From positions 1 through 40,147 of the forward strand of contig CATJCJ010000614.1 in the NCBI GenBank assembly GCA_949738935.1: DNA of 40,147 nucleotides, given 5' to 3'. Below, in pieces: positions 16,671 through 24,538 of this stretch (positions are counted from its first letter, which is position 1; every line of letters begins with the position of its first letter). The position numbers and the translations under genes are program-made. The notes below the pieces were generated by a model. It was given only the letters and a program-made list of their open reading frames with translations. It made no database searches and was not told the DNA's origin. Origin of the DNA: an uncultured Eubacteriales bacterium (GTDB lineage Bacteria; Bacillota; Clostridia; Lachnospirales; CAG-274).

Positions 16671-18180
16671 AGAATTGTTCGAGCTTCGTAATGGTCGAGT
16701 AATCATGGACGAAGACCTCTCCGAGAAAATGTACATCATCAAGGAGTACCACCCGGAGAGAGCGGACGAGACCAGCTCCGGCTTTGAATGGTCGGAAATG
16801 GGTATGGCTAACCTGTTCGGTATGCTCTACAACAGAGAGGTTCGCTACTGTACCGAGCATAAGAGCTGGTACACCTACCATGAAGGTGCGTGGCGCAAGG
16901 ACGAGGGTGCAATCCTCGTGTCCGAGAAGATCAAGGACTTTGTTCGTCTCATGATTCTCTACTGCGGTGAGATTGTGGACGATGATCTCCGCAAGAGCTA
17001 CACTGCATTCGTCAATAAGATGGGTGACAGACGTATGCGAGACCGAATCCTCAAGGACGCTACAGGTGAGCTTCGTATCTCCGCTGTGGAGTTTGACGCT
17101 AACCCCTACCTCATTAACTGTCTGAATGGTACATACTCTCTCGAAGACTTCTCCTTCCGGGAAGCTCGCTGGGACGATTTTCTCACCATGCAGACCAACT
17201 TCCGACACACTATCCGTAGAGACATTAAGTGTAAGCGTTGGGAGAAGTTCATTGACGAGGTTACACAGGGAGATAAGGACAAGGCGGATTTCCTTCAACG
17301 TGCGCTCGGTTACTCCATGCTCGGCATGAGCAACGAGGAGTGTATGTTCATTCTCCACGGCAAGACTACCCGAAACGGCAAGTCCACTCTGCTCAACACC
17401 ATCGAATTTATGCTCGGTGACTATGCGAAGGTTGCCCCGGTAGGTATGATCTGCCGTGGAGACAGGCAGAAGGACGCAGAAGCCGCTTCTCCTACTCTTG
17501 CCGGACTCAAGGGCAAACGCTTCGTCACCATGTCTGAGTCGAACGAGTATGGCAAGCTGGACGAGGAGAAAATCAAACAGCTCACAGGCGGTGAGGAAAT
17601 CTCAGCTCGTGCGCTGTACCAGTCAGCAATTACCTACAAGCCGCAGTTCACCCTTTGGCTTTCCTGTAATGACCTTCCGATGGTTACGGACAAGTCTCTG
17701 TTCGCTTCCGAGCGTATCAAGGTTATCGAGTTCAATCGTCACTTCACCCCTGAGGAACAGGACACTCACCTCAAGGACGAGCTGACCTCACAGGAAGCAA
17801 TGAGCGGTATCTTCATGTGGCTGGTGCGTGGCTACATCAAGTACAAGGAAATGGGACTGAAAATGTCCGACTCCCTCAAGACTGTTGTCACCAAGTACGA
17901 GAGAGACAATGACCTTGTGTTGCAGTTCCTCGAAAGCCGCTGTGTGCGTGTTCCCGAAGGCGAGAGCAATCCATACGGTGAGAAGAACAAGCGCACTCTC
18001 ATTAAGGCGAAGGATTTGTACAACGCTTTCAAGCTGTGGGCGAAGTCAGAGGGTGCTTACGTCCTCTCTGCTCGAAAGTTCAACTCCGAAATGGAACGTC
18101 ACCCGGAATGGTTCGATAGAAAATCGACTTCCAGCGGTTTCATGATTTATTGGGGACTCAAGCTCAAGGAGGTGCTGTAG
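16657..18180 (+). CDS. D5/P4-type primase-helicase (SF3 helicase)
   Basis: Walker A HGKTTRNGKSTLLNT, SF3 motif C-like LWLSCNDLPMVTDKSLFASERIKVIEF; RBS GGAGGTGAG. Confidence 0.88.
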   Translation: MVSDRELFELRNGRVIMDEDLSEKMYIIKEYHPERADETSSGFEWSEMGMANLFGMLYNREVRYCTEHKSWYTYHEGAWRKDEGAILVSEKIKDFVRLMILYCGEIVDDDLRKSYTAFVNKMGDRRMRDRILKDATGELRISAVEFDANPYLINCLNGTYSLEDFSFREARWDDFLTMQTNFRHTIRRDIKCKRWEKFIDEVTQGDKDKADFLQRALGYSMLGMSNEECMFILHGKTTRNGKSTLLNTIEFMLGDYAKVAPVGMICRGDRQKDAEAASPTLAGLKGKRFVTMSESNEYGKLDEEKIKQLTGGEEISARALYQSAITYKPQFTLWLSCNDLPMVTDKSLFASERIKVIEFNRHFTPEEQDTHLKDELTSQEAMSGIFMWLVRGYIKYKEMGLKMSDSLKTVVTKYERDNDLVLQFLESRCVRVPEGESNPYGEKNKRTLIKAKDLYNAFKLWAKSEGAYVLSARKFNSEMERHPEWFDRKSTSSGFMIYWGLKLKEVL

Positions 18181-18181
18181 C

Positions 18182-19156
18182 ATGAAATTACCTTTCATTA
18201 ACACCAAACCTGTGCGATTGATTGAACTTTTCGGGGGTATCGGCTCACAAGCTATGGCTCTCACTCGATTGAGAGTTGACTTTGAGCATTATCGACTTGT
18301 CGAGTTCGATAAGTACCCAGTCAAAAGCTACAATGCTATTCATGGTACTGATTTTGAACCTACGGACATAACTCAAATCCACGGTTCGGATTTAGGTATC
18401 GTAGACACAGACCATTACTGCTACCTCATGACCTACTCTTTTCCGTGCCAAGACTTGTCTCTCGCTGGTAAACAGCAAGGCATGAGCAAAGGTGGTGGAA
18501 CAAGATCGGGATTGCTATGGGAAGTAGAACGACTGTTGAACGAAACCGAAAACCTACCTCAACTACTCCTCATGGAAAATGTACCACAAGTACACGGTAC
18601 TAAGAACCTTGCGGATTTTGAGGAATGGATTAAGTTTCTCGAAAACAAAGGTTACTCCAACTTTTATCAAGACCTCAACGCGAAGGACTTTGGTGTGGCT
18701 CAGAATCGTAACCGCTGTTTCATGGTGAGCATTCTCGGTGACTACTGCTTTTACTTTCCTACTCCTCGGAAGCTGAATAAGGTGATGAAGGATTATCTCG
18801 AAGACTCCGTTGACGAAAAGTATTATATCAATAGTGATAAGTCTCAAGCACTAATTGATAAGCTGTTGGCAGACGCTCAGTTCAGAGAGAGAGAGAGAGA
18901 GCGTGCGTTGATCTCTCCCTTAACCATCCTCAGAGAAGGGAAATCGCAAACTGCATTTCCGCAAGAACAGACCGAGGAATTAGCAACAGAAAATCGGAAG
19001 GAACCGGAGTTGTCGAATATGATTACCGCCGCTCTGAATTATCGGAGAATTGATAAGGTGGGACTTCCTGTAGTAAAGACACTTTGTGCGAGAGATTACA
19101 AAGGGTTCGGGACAGGGTTCGACACGATGAATGGAGTGATAGAATGGAAACCGTGA
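18182..19156 (+). CDS. C5-cytosine DNA methyltransferase, N-terminal part (motifs I-VIII)
   Basis: LIELFGGIGSQAMAL, SFPCQDLSLAG, LLMENVPQV, QNRNRCFMVSILG. Confidence 0.9.
   Translation: MKLPFINTKPVRLIELFGGIGSQAMALTRLRVDFEHYRLVEFDKYPVKSYNAIHGTDFEPTDITQIHGSDLGIVDTDHYCYLMTYSFPCQDLSLAGKQQGMSKGGGTRSGLLWEVERLLNETENLPQLLLMENVPQVHGTKNLADFEEWIKFLENKGYSNFYQDLNAKDFGVAQNRNRCFMVSILGDYCFYFPTPRKLNKVMKDYLEDSVDEKYYINSDKSQALIDKLLADAQFRERERERALISPLTILREGKSQTAFPQEQTEELATENRKEPELSNMITAALNYRRIDKVGLPVVKTLCARDYKGFGTGFDTMNGVIEWKP
18884..18901 (+). repeat. (AG)9 dinucleotide repeat inside the C5 methyltransferase
   Basis: gttcAGAGAGAGAGAGAGAGAGcgtgcg, encoding RERERER. Confidence 0.95.
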
Positions 19157-19201
19157 AATTAGGTAACATCTTCGGTTACACAGGAGGGAATTTTTCGGGC
19201 A

Positions 19202-19681
19202 ATGTCTATGATAAATACTCTCTCTTCTACGCTCAACACCATGCAAGGAGGTAATAAACAGCCGATGATTATTGAAAATCCAAACCCAAAATTAGTCGGA
19301 GGGTTGGGTGAGATAAATTTCGGAAAACAATATCGTCAAGGAAACAGAGTGTATGACAGTGAATCCGTAGCAATGTGCTTGACTGCACAACCGCTCGGGA
19401 ATACTGGCGGAAACTCATACCTCTATCTCACAGACGAATCTACCGAAATTCAGCAACCCTCACTACGAATAAGAAAACTCACCCCTAAAGAATGTTATAG
19501 ACTCATGGGGTTCGATGATGAAGCATTTGAACGAGCTGAAAAGGTGAACTCGAACGCACAGCTTTATAAACAAGCCGGCAACTTTATTGTGGTAGATGTT
19601 TTAATGGCTATCTTCGACAACCTACTTGTACACAGTCGTTCGGTGTGGCTCGATGAACTTTTGAAAGACGAGGAGGAATAA
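19202..19681 (+). CDS. C5-cytosine DNA methyltransferase, C-terminal part (motifs IX-X)
   Basis: STLNTMQGGNKQPMIIE...RIRKLTPKECYRLMGFDDEAF...LYKQAGNFIVVDVLMAIFDNL; separated from the N-part by stops and frame changes. Confidence 0.85.
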   Translation: MSMINTLSSTLNTMQGGNKQPMIIENPNPKLVGGLGEINFGKQYRQGNRVYDSESVAMCLTAQPLGNTGGNSYLYLTDESTEIQQPSLRIRKLTPKECYRLMGFDDEAFERAEKVNSNAQLYKQAGNFIVVDVLMAIFDNLLVHSRSVWLDELLKDEEE

Positions 19682-19683
19682 CA

Positions 19684-19893
19684 ATGTTTGATGAATTGAA
19701 ATCTTGTCCGTTTTGCGGAGGAACAGCTCATTTGTTTGTAAACAACGGTGTAAGAGTTATGTGTCCGAAATGTGGAGCAACTTCAAAATGTGTTGTCGAT
19801 AGTATGCACGAACGTAAGGTAAATACTAACGCTGTTGCTACGGTGATTGACGCATGGAACTCTCGTTGCACAGGAGATTCACAAAATGAATGA
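19684..19893 (+). CDS. Lar-family restriction-alleviation-like zinc-ribbon protein
   Basis: LKSCPFCGGTAHLFVNNGVRVMCPKCGATS...AVATVIDAWNSR. Confidence 0.8.
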   Translation: MFDELKSCPFCGGTAHLFVNNGVRVMCPKCGATSKCVVDSMHERKVNTNAVATVIDAWNSRCTGDSQNE

Positions 19894-20035
19894 GCTTTTA
19901 GGTCTGATCGCAGACGTGAACCCGAACGAGATTGCGGCGCACATTGCTGACGGTACTCTCGCTGACTGGTGCGAGCTGTGGAGACAGCAAGCAACGGTGG
20001 CGGCAGAAAACCTCAGATTATCCGAAAAGGATTGA
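19886..20035 (+). CDS. 49-aa hypothetical protein
   Basis: MNELLGLIADVNPNEIAAHIADGTLADWCELWRQQATVAAENLRLSEKD; CAGGAG RBS. Confidence 0.5.
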   Translation: MNELLGLIADVNPNEIAAHIADGTLADWCELWRQQATVAAENLRLSEKD

Positions 20036-20110
20036 AAAATAATCCTAAACGACATTTGGAAAATAACACAAATCGGATTGAAAAATAATCTTTTCGACTT
20101 TTTATGATGA

Positions 20111-20217
20111 AGTAGTTAAAGTAGTTAAACTTTAGTTTTTGCGTAAAAGTCCCCTTATAAGAGGGCTATATAGTAAAAGTTACACGCAAAAGTCGATTTT
20201 TAACTACTTCAACTACT
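20111..20217. repeat. Structured element E1: imperfect 16-bp inverted repeat (AGTAGTTAAAGTAGTT / AACTACTTCAACTACT) enclosing nested stems
   Basis: Inner stem TTTTGCGT/ACGCAAAA (20137-20144/20184-20191), hairpin at 20151-20165, palindrome CTATATAG. Confidence 0.8.
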
Positions 20218-20295
20218 CAAGAAGAACAAGAATAAGAGGACTCTCCGGGGCGGAAACTGGCTCGAAAAGAGGACTCTCCAAGGAGGTAAACGACT

Positions 20296-20892
20296 ATGGC
20301 AAGTAAGAAAGACGCTCCTCAGAATGAGGGTGTACAGGTGATTAAGAAGAAGCCGAGAGGTGGCAACTCTCCTGTCATTGGCATGAATGGGTATGACCTT
20401 GAACCCGGAGACAATACAAAGTTTCTACAGCTCAACATGGAGCTTTTCAATATGGATAAAATTGATATGCACGATGAAGAAGCTGTGACAGAACGACTCA
20501 ATGAGTATTTTGCTTTGTATGCCAAGCATGATGTGAAACCCACTGTAGCTGGTATGGCAATGGCATTGGGTTGGAGTAGACAGCAACTATGGGCTGTTAC
20601 ACACGACCAACCTTTGGGTGGACGTGGGAACTATTGCACGTTGCCGCAGAGCGTGACCGACATTATAAAAAAAGCATACTTTTTGCTCGAAAATTTGTGG
20701 GAAAACTACGCTACCAACGGAAAAATTAACCCGGTTACAGCGATTTTCCTTGCGAAGAACAACTTCGGCTACCAAGACAAGACCGAGTATGTTGTGACTC
20801 CCAACGTCCAGCAAGACAACTATGACCCCGACTCTATCCGTCAGCGTTACCTTATCGACTCTGCAAACGACTCTGACGAAGAAAACGACTAA
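20296..20892 (+). CDS. Terminase small subunit-like protein
   Basis: TVAGMAMALGWSRQQLW...GKINPVTAIFLAKNNFGYQDKTEYVVTPN, typical of phage TerS. Confidence 0.75.
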   Translation: MASKKDAPQNEGVQVIKKKPRGGNSPVIGMNGYDLEPGDNTKFLQLNMELFNMDKIDMHDEEAVTERLNEYFALYAKHDVKPTVAGMAMALGWSRQQLWAVTHDQPLGGRGNYCTLPQSVTDIIKKAYFLLENLWENYATNGKINPVTAIFLAKNNFGYQDKTEYVVTPNVQQDNYDPDSIRQRYLIDSANDSDEEND

Positions 20893-20913
20893 CGACTATC
20901 GACTATCGACTAT
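20886..20913 (+). repeat. Four tandem 7-bp repeats CGACTAW starting at the terS stop codon
   Basis: cgactaa-cgactat-cgactat-cgactat. Confidence 0.85.
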
Positions 20914-20920
20914 GAAATCG

Positions 20921-20972
20921 CCGCCATCGGCTGTCCCGGCTCTGTTCCGGGTCGGCTGGTGGCGGTCTTTTT
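20921..20972 (+). terminator. Rho-independent terminator
   Basis: CCGCCA...CCCGG...CCGGG...TGGCGG followed by TCTTTTT. Confidence 0.8.
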
Positions 20973-21134
20973 GTGCGGATTTTTTCGGGATTCCGGGAGG
21001 TTTTCTGCCGTTGGTATTAACGCTTTAGCGTGTTAAAGCAAAATTGCACCTCCGGCGGTTTTCCGGGTTCATACCTTATTATATAAGGAAGGAAAAATTT
21101 TATCTAAAAAAGATAATTTTTTCTCCGAAAAGGG

Positions 21135-21163
21135 TTGACAATTCGCAAAAGACGAATTATAAT
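21135..21163 (+). promoter_or_regulatory. Promoter TTGACA-N17-TATAAT nearly identical to the early promoter at 1950
   Basis: TTGACAATTCGCAAAAGACGAATTATAAT. Confidence 0.8.
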
Positions 21164-21217
21164 ATAATCAGAAACAGACAAGAAATAATCTGTAAAAGAT
21201 AAACGGAGGTAAACCCC

Positions 21218-22177
21218 ATGAAAAAATATTTTGCAGTGTCGTTCAAGTATTCCGAAAGCGTGTATTGCTCCAACATTGCACACGCTGAGACCGCCGAAGC
21301 CGTCAACGCTCATTATTCAAAATATGAGTGGGTCAGCGTCAGAGAGTGCGAAGATTACGAAGTAGAAACAGCTCGCCGCAAGGGTATGCCGATTGTTGAA
21401 ATCGAAACCCCGGAAGCAGTCACCGAAGAACCCGAACAGAAAGAGGAGGAAACCGAAATGAAAGAATTTGCAATGATTGAAAAGAGAATCACCGAAGAAG
21501 CCGAGAAGAACACCGCCGACACAGTTTTCTATATCGAAAACGGATATTTCCCGACATGGGCGGAAGAACACCGCACAGACCCCGACAGAGGTTTGAAAGC
21601 CAACAGCACCAAAACCCGATGGAAGCAGTACCAAGCCGGAACAATCAGCAGAGAAAAGGCTGTCGAGCTTGCCACCAAGAGAGTAAAAAAGGAAATCGAG
21701 AAGAAGACCGCCGCAAAGCTGGCGAAGCTCGACAGGGTAGCCAATGCGCCCGACCTCACCTTCATTTCTGTTTCTGTTGATTGGGTGCGCTCCTCTACTT
21801 GGGGTTATAATCCTCATGTTGAGATCAGAACCAACACCGGGACATACACAGGAACGGCGAGCGGTTGCGGCTATGACAAAGAATCCGCCGCCATTGCGGA
21901 AGCGTTCAACAAGTGCGACAGCGTTTTGAAAGCCCTTTACAGGCTCAAGGAAAACGGCTTGAGAGCTGGCAAGACGGACGCAAGCCGCACAGCTTGCACA
22001 GGTGTAGACAATCGCAATATTTGCGGTTATGGTTCGGGCTATTCCGTTTTACCGTATTTTGAAGGCGGTGTCGGTGCTTCTTGCTTTTGGTCTATTCTGA
22101 AAGATTGCGGATATAAGACCAGCGGACACCACGGCAAACACAGCAATTTTTACAGCATAGAAAAGGAGGTCGCATAA
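21218..22177 (+). CDS. Accessory (moron) hypothetical protein
   Basis: 319 aa, own promoter and RBS; no domain recognised. Confidence 0.75.
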   Translation: MKKYFAVSFKYSESVYCSNIAHAETAEAVNAHYSKYEWVSVRECEDYEVETARRKGMPIVEIETPEAVTEEPEQKEEETEMKEFAMIEKRITEEAEKNTADTVFYIENGYFPTWAEEHRTDPDRGLKANSTKTRWKQYQAGTISREKAVELATKRVKKEIEKKTAAKLAKLDRVANAPDLTFISVSVDWVRSSTWGYNPHVEIRTNTGTYTGTASGCGYDKESAAIAEAFNKCDSVLKALYRLKENGLRAGKTDASRTACTGVDNRNICGYGSGYSVLPYFEGGVGASCFWSILKDCGYKTSGHHGKHSNFYSIEKEVA

Positions 22178-22178
22178 T

Positions 22179-22445
22179 ATGAACATCAACGAGACAATGA
22201 AAGAACTTGCACAATGGCAGAGAATGCAAGAGGAAGCCGCCGCAATGGTGGAAGCCCTCAAAGATCAGATCAAAGAACACATGACCGCCGCCGGGCTTGA
22301 AGTCCTCACAGGGGACGAACACAAAGCCACATTCAAGACGGTTTCCAACTCTCGCATTGACACCGCCGCATTGAAGAAGGGACACCCGGACATTGCGGCA
22401 CAGTACACCAAGACAACAGAAACGAAGCGTTTCACATTCGCATAA
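22179..22445 (+). CDS. Small conserved phage-type protein (coiled-coil)
   Basis: MNINETMKELAQWQRMQEEAAAMVEALKDQIKEHMTAAGLEVLTGDEHKATFKTVSNSRIDTAALKK. Confidence 0.7.
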   Translation: MNINETMKELAQWQRMQEEAAAMVEALKDQIKEHMTAAGLEVLTGDEHKATFKTVSNSRIDTAALKKGHPDIAAQYTKTTETKRFTFA

Positions 22446-22461
22446 GAAGGGAGGGTCGGCA

Positions 22462-22533
22462 ATGTTCGTTATTATCTGCATTATTCTTTTTCCGTTCGTT
22501 CTGCTCGGTGAAATCCTCAAGCAGTCCAATTAA
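22462..22533 (+). CDS. 23-aa hydrophobic mini-protein
   Basis: MFVIICIILFPFVLLGEILKQSN with GGGAGGG RBS. Confidence 0.4.
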   Translation: MFVIICIILFPFVLLGEILKQSN

Positions 22534-22547
22534 AAATATTACATCAT

Positions 22548-22578
22548 GCGCCCCGGTTCGCCGGGGTGCTTTTCTTTT
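22548..22578 (+). terminator. Rho-independent terminator (UUCG tetraloop)
   Basis: GCGCCCCGG-TTCG-CCGGGGTGC-TTTTCTTTT. Confidence 0.85.
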
Positions 22579-22946
22579 GCTCTTATCCGGGGGAGGGTGT
22601 CCCGATCTCGTACACGTCCACCGCTGGCGGCTTTGCCGCTGGTGGTTTCTTTCTGCCGGGGGAGGGTGTGTGTCGTTGCTTTCTTTGGGGTATATTCAAA
22701 CGATAGCGGCGGCGGTTGCTGTCTTTGGGGTTGTTTTCGGGGTTGTGATAGTGCTATCATGTTTTGAATAATGCTATTGACAGCGGCGGCACGATCAGCG
22801 GCGGAGGGTTGACAGCTTCCCGGACACGTCCGCCGGAGCTATCCCCCGGAGGGGGATTGACACCGCCCCGAACGTGGGGAGGGAGTCGTTTGAGTAGCCG
22901 AAAATTCCAAAAAGAACAAAAAGGACTAAAACTTATCTTATTTGTA

Positions 22947-22975
22947 TTGACATTTATCTTCCCTCGTGCTATACT
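22947..22975 (+). promoter_or_regulatory. Promoter TTGACA-N17-TATACT for the HTH/resolvase cassette
   Basis: TTGACATTTATCTTCCCTCGTGCTATACT, RBS AAGGAGG downstream. Confidence 0.8.
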
Positions 22976-23003
22976 AATCTCAAACAACACAAGGAGGTAC
23001 ACT

Positions 23004-23216
23004 ATGGTACGCAATAACATAGAGCTGGACGTTAAGGTCAAGTGCCTTGAGACCAGCACAACCCAGCAATCCCTCGCTGAAAAAATCGGTACGACAGGTC
23101 AGTATGTGAACAGAATCGTCAAGAAGAAAGACGGTCTCGTGAACAAGACCTTCGTTGAAATGATGGAAGCTCTTGGTTATGACATTGAGCTGACCTACGT
23201 CAAGAGGGACGAATAA
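23004..23216 (+). CDS. XRE-type HTH regulator
   Basis: TTQQSLAEKIGTTGQYVNRIVKKKDGLVNKTFVEMMEALGYDIELTY. Confidence 0.8.
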   Translation: MVRNNIELDVKVKCLETSTTQQSLAEKIGTTGQYVNRIVKKKDGLVNKTFVEMMEALGYDIELTYVKRDE

Positions 23217-23231
23217 ATTGGAGGTGAGTAC

Positions 23232-23813
23232 ATGAAGGTCGGTTATGTACGAGTAAGCACCTTAGACCAAAATCCGGCGAGACAAATGGAGCTGATGAAA
23301 TCTCTTGGTGTGGAGAAAATCTTCCTCGATAAGATCAGCGGCAAGGACACCAATAGACCACAGTTTAATGAAATGCTCTCCTTCCTTCGGGAAGGTGACA
23401 CGTTATACATTGAATCCTTCTCCCGGTTATCACGAAGCACCAAAGACCTCCTGTCTACGGTTGCTTTGCTGACGGAACGAGGTGTGAATCTTGTCTCAGA
23501 CAAGGAAAAAGTCGATACCACCACACCACAGGGGCGGTTTATGCTGACGGTTTTCGCCGCTCTCTCGGAACTGGAACGAGAAAATATCCTCGAAAGACAG
23601 CGTGAAGGTATCGAAATTGCCAAAACCGAAGGAAAATACAAAGGTCGGAAGCCTGTTGAGACCACGGATAGGTTCTTTTTCGTGGCAAAGGCATGGTCGG
23701 AAGGAAATCTCGCCCTCAAAGACGCTATTGAGGAGTCGGGTATGTCCTCCTCTACCTTTTTCCGTAGGTGCAAACAGTATAATATTCACAAGGGAAGTAG
23801 TAAAAGTAGTTAA
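23232..23813 (+). CDS. Small serine recombinase (resolvase/invertase family)
   Basis: MKVGYVRVSTLDQNPARQMELMK...FSRLSRSTKDLL...FAALSELEREN... Confidence 0.92.
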   Translation: MKVGYVRVSTLDQNPARQMELMKSLGVEKIFLDKISGKDTNRPQFNEMLSFLREGDTLYIESFSRLSRSTKDLLSTVALLTERGVNLVSDKEKVDTTTPQGRFMLTVFAALSELERENILERQREGIEIAKTEGKYKGRKPVETTDRFFFVAKAWSEGNLALKDAIEESGMSSSTFFRRCKQYNIHKGSSKSS

Positions 23814-23902
23814 AAATCAGTTTTTGCGTAAACTTTCACCTTATGGGTGTCCTATAGGAAGAATTATACGAAAAATCAGAAGAACAACTACTTTTACTAC
23901 TT
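23795..23902. repeat. Structured element E2: perfect 17-bp inverted repeat (AAGTAGTAAAAGTAGTT / AACTACTTTTACTACTT) enclosing nested stems; left arm overlaps the resolvase 3' end
   Basis: Same layout as E1: TTTTTGCGTA inner arm, CACC-ttatg-GGTG hairpin, TCCTATAGGA palindrome. Confidence 0.85.
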
Positions 23903-23914
23903 GAGGAGGTCAAA

Positions 23915-24469
23915 ATGGTAGCATTTTTGGGTGTAGTCGGCTTTTTTCTGATACCTGTATCGGTGATTATCATAATTATACAGGCTATTAGGAGGAAACC
24001 GCTGAAAAAGTGGCTGGCGGTATGCGGAGCTGGTGTGATCTGCTTCGCCCTGTGTCTCGCTCTCGATTGGGACACGGAATATACCACACCTCCCACTCAA
24101 GAAACTGAAATCCAACAGGCAGAAAGTGAAGAACCTGTTGTAGAAACTCAAGAAGAAAGTGAAATTCCTACTGAGGAAGTGAAGGAAATAAGCGAAGAAG
24201 TCAAGAAGTTTGCGGAGGAAAACGGAATTTCGGTAGAATTGGCTCAGAGTGTACAGGACGTTCTACTGGAAACCGATATTCCCGACTCGCTCAACATCTT
24301 AAACGGTTGGGAGCAGACTGAGGACTACGCTTACGGTCAGCGGTATATCGCTCAGTCCTACTCCCTCGCCCAAGACAAACATTTCTACGTCATGTTCTAT
24401 GTACAGGACGATGAAGTAGTGAGTGTCCGGGATAGGAAAAACGGTCTTGAGGAGCTTTGGAGAAAGTAA
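23915..24469 (+). CDS. Membrane protein with two N-terminal TM segments and Glu-rich linker
   Basis: MVAFLGVVGFFLIPVSVIIIIIQAI...; RBS GAGGAGG. Confidence 0.7.
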   Translation: MVAFLGVVGFFLIPVSVIIIIIQAIRRKPLKKWLAVCGAGVICFALCLALDWDTEYTTPPTQETEIQQAESEEPVVETQEESEIPTEEVKEISEEVKKFAEENGISVELAQSVQDVLLETDIPDSLNILNGWEQTEDYAYGQRYIAQSYSLAQDKHFYVMFYVQDDEVVSVRDRKNGLEELWRK

Positions 24470-24474
24470 CTATT

Positions 24475-24529
24475 GTGGCGCATGATTGCGAGAGCTTTTG
24501 GCTCAAACAGTCATGCGCTTTTTCTTTTT
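24475..24529 (+). ncRNA. Leader hairpin copy A upstream of terL (terminator/attenuator-like)
   Basis: GTGGCGCATGATTGCGA-[GAGC-ttttg-GCTC]-AAACAG-TCATGCGC-TTTTTCTTTTT. Confidence 0.7.
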
Positions 24530-24538
24530 GGAGGTATT

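Noticed and set aside
22764-23003. N-terminal extension of the HTH ORF (MNNAIDSGGTISGGG...)
   Set aside because: A clear promoter (22947-22975) and AAGGAGG RBS support the ATG at 23004; the upstream part is GC-rich non-coding.
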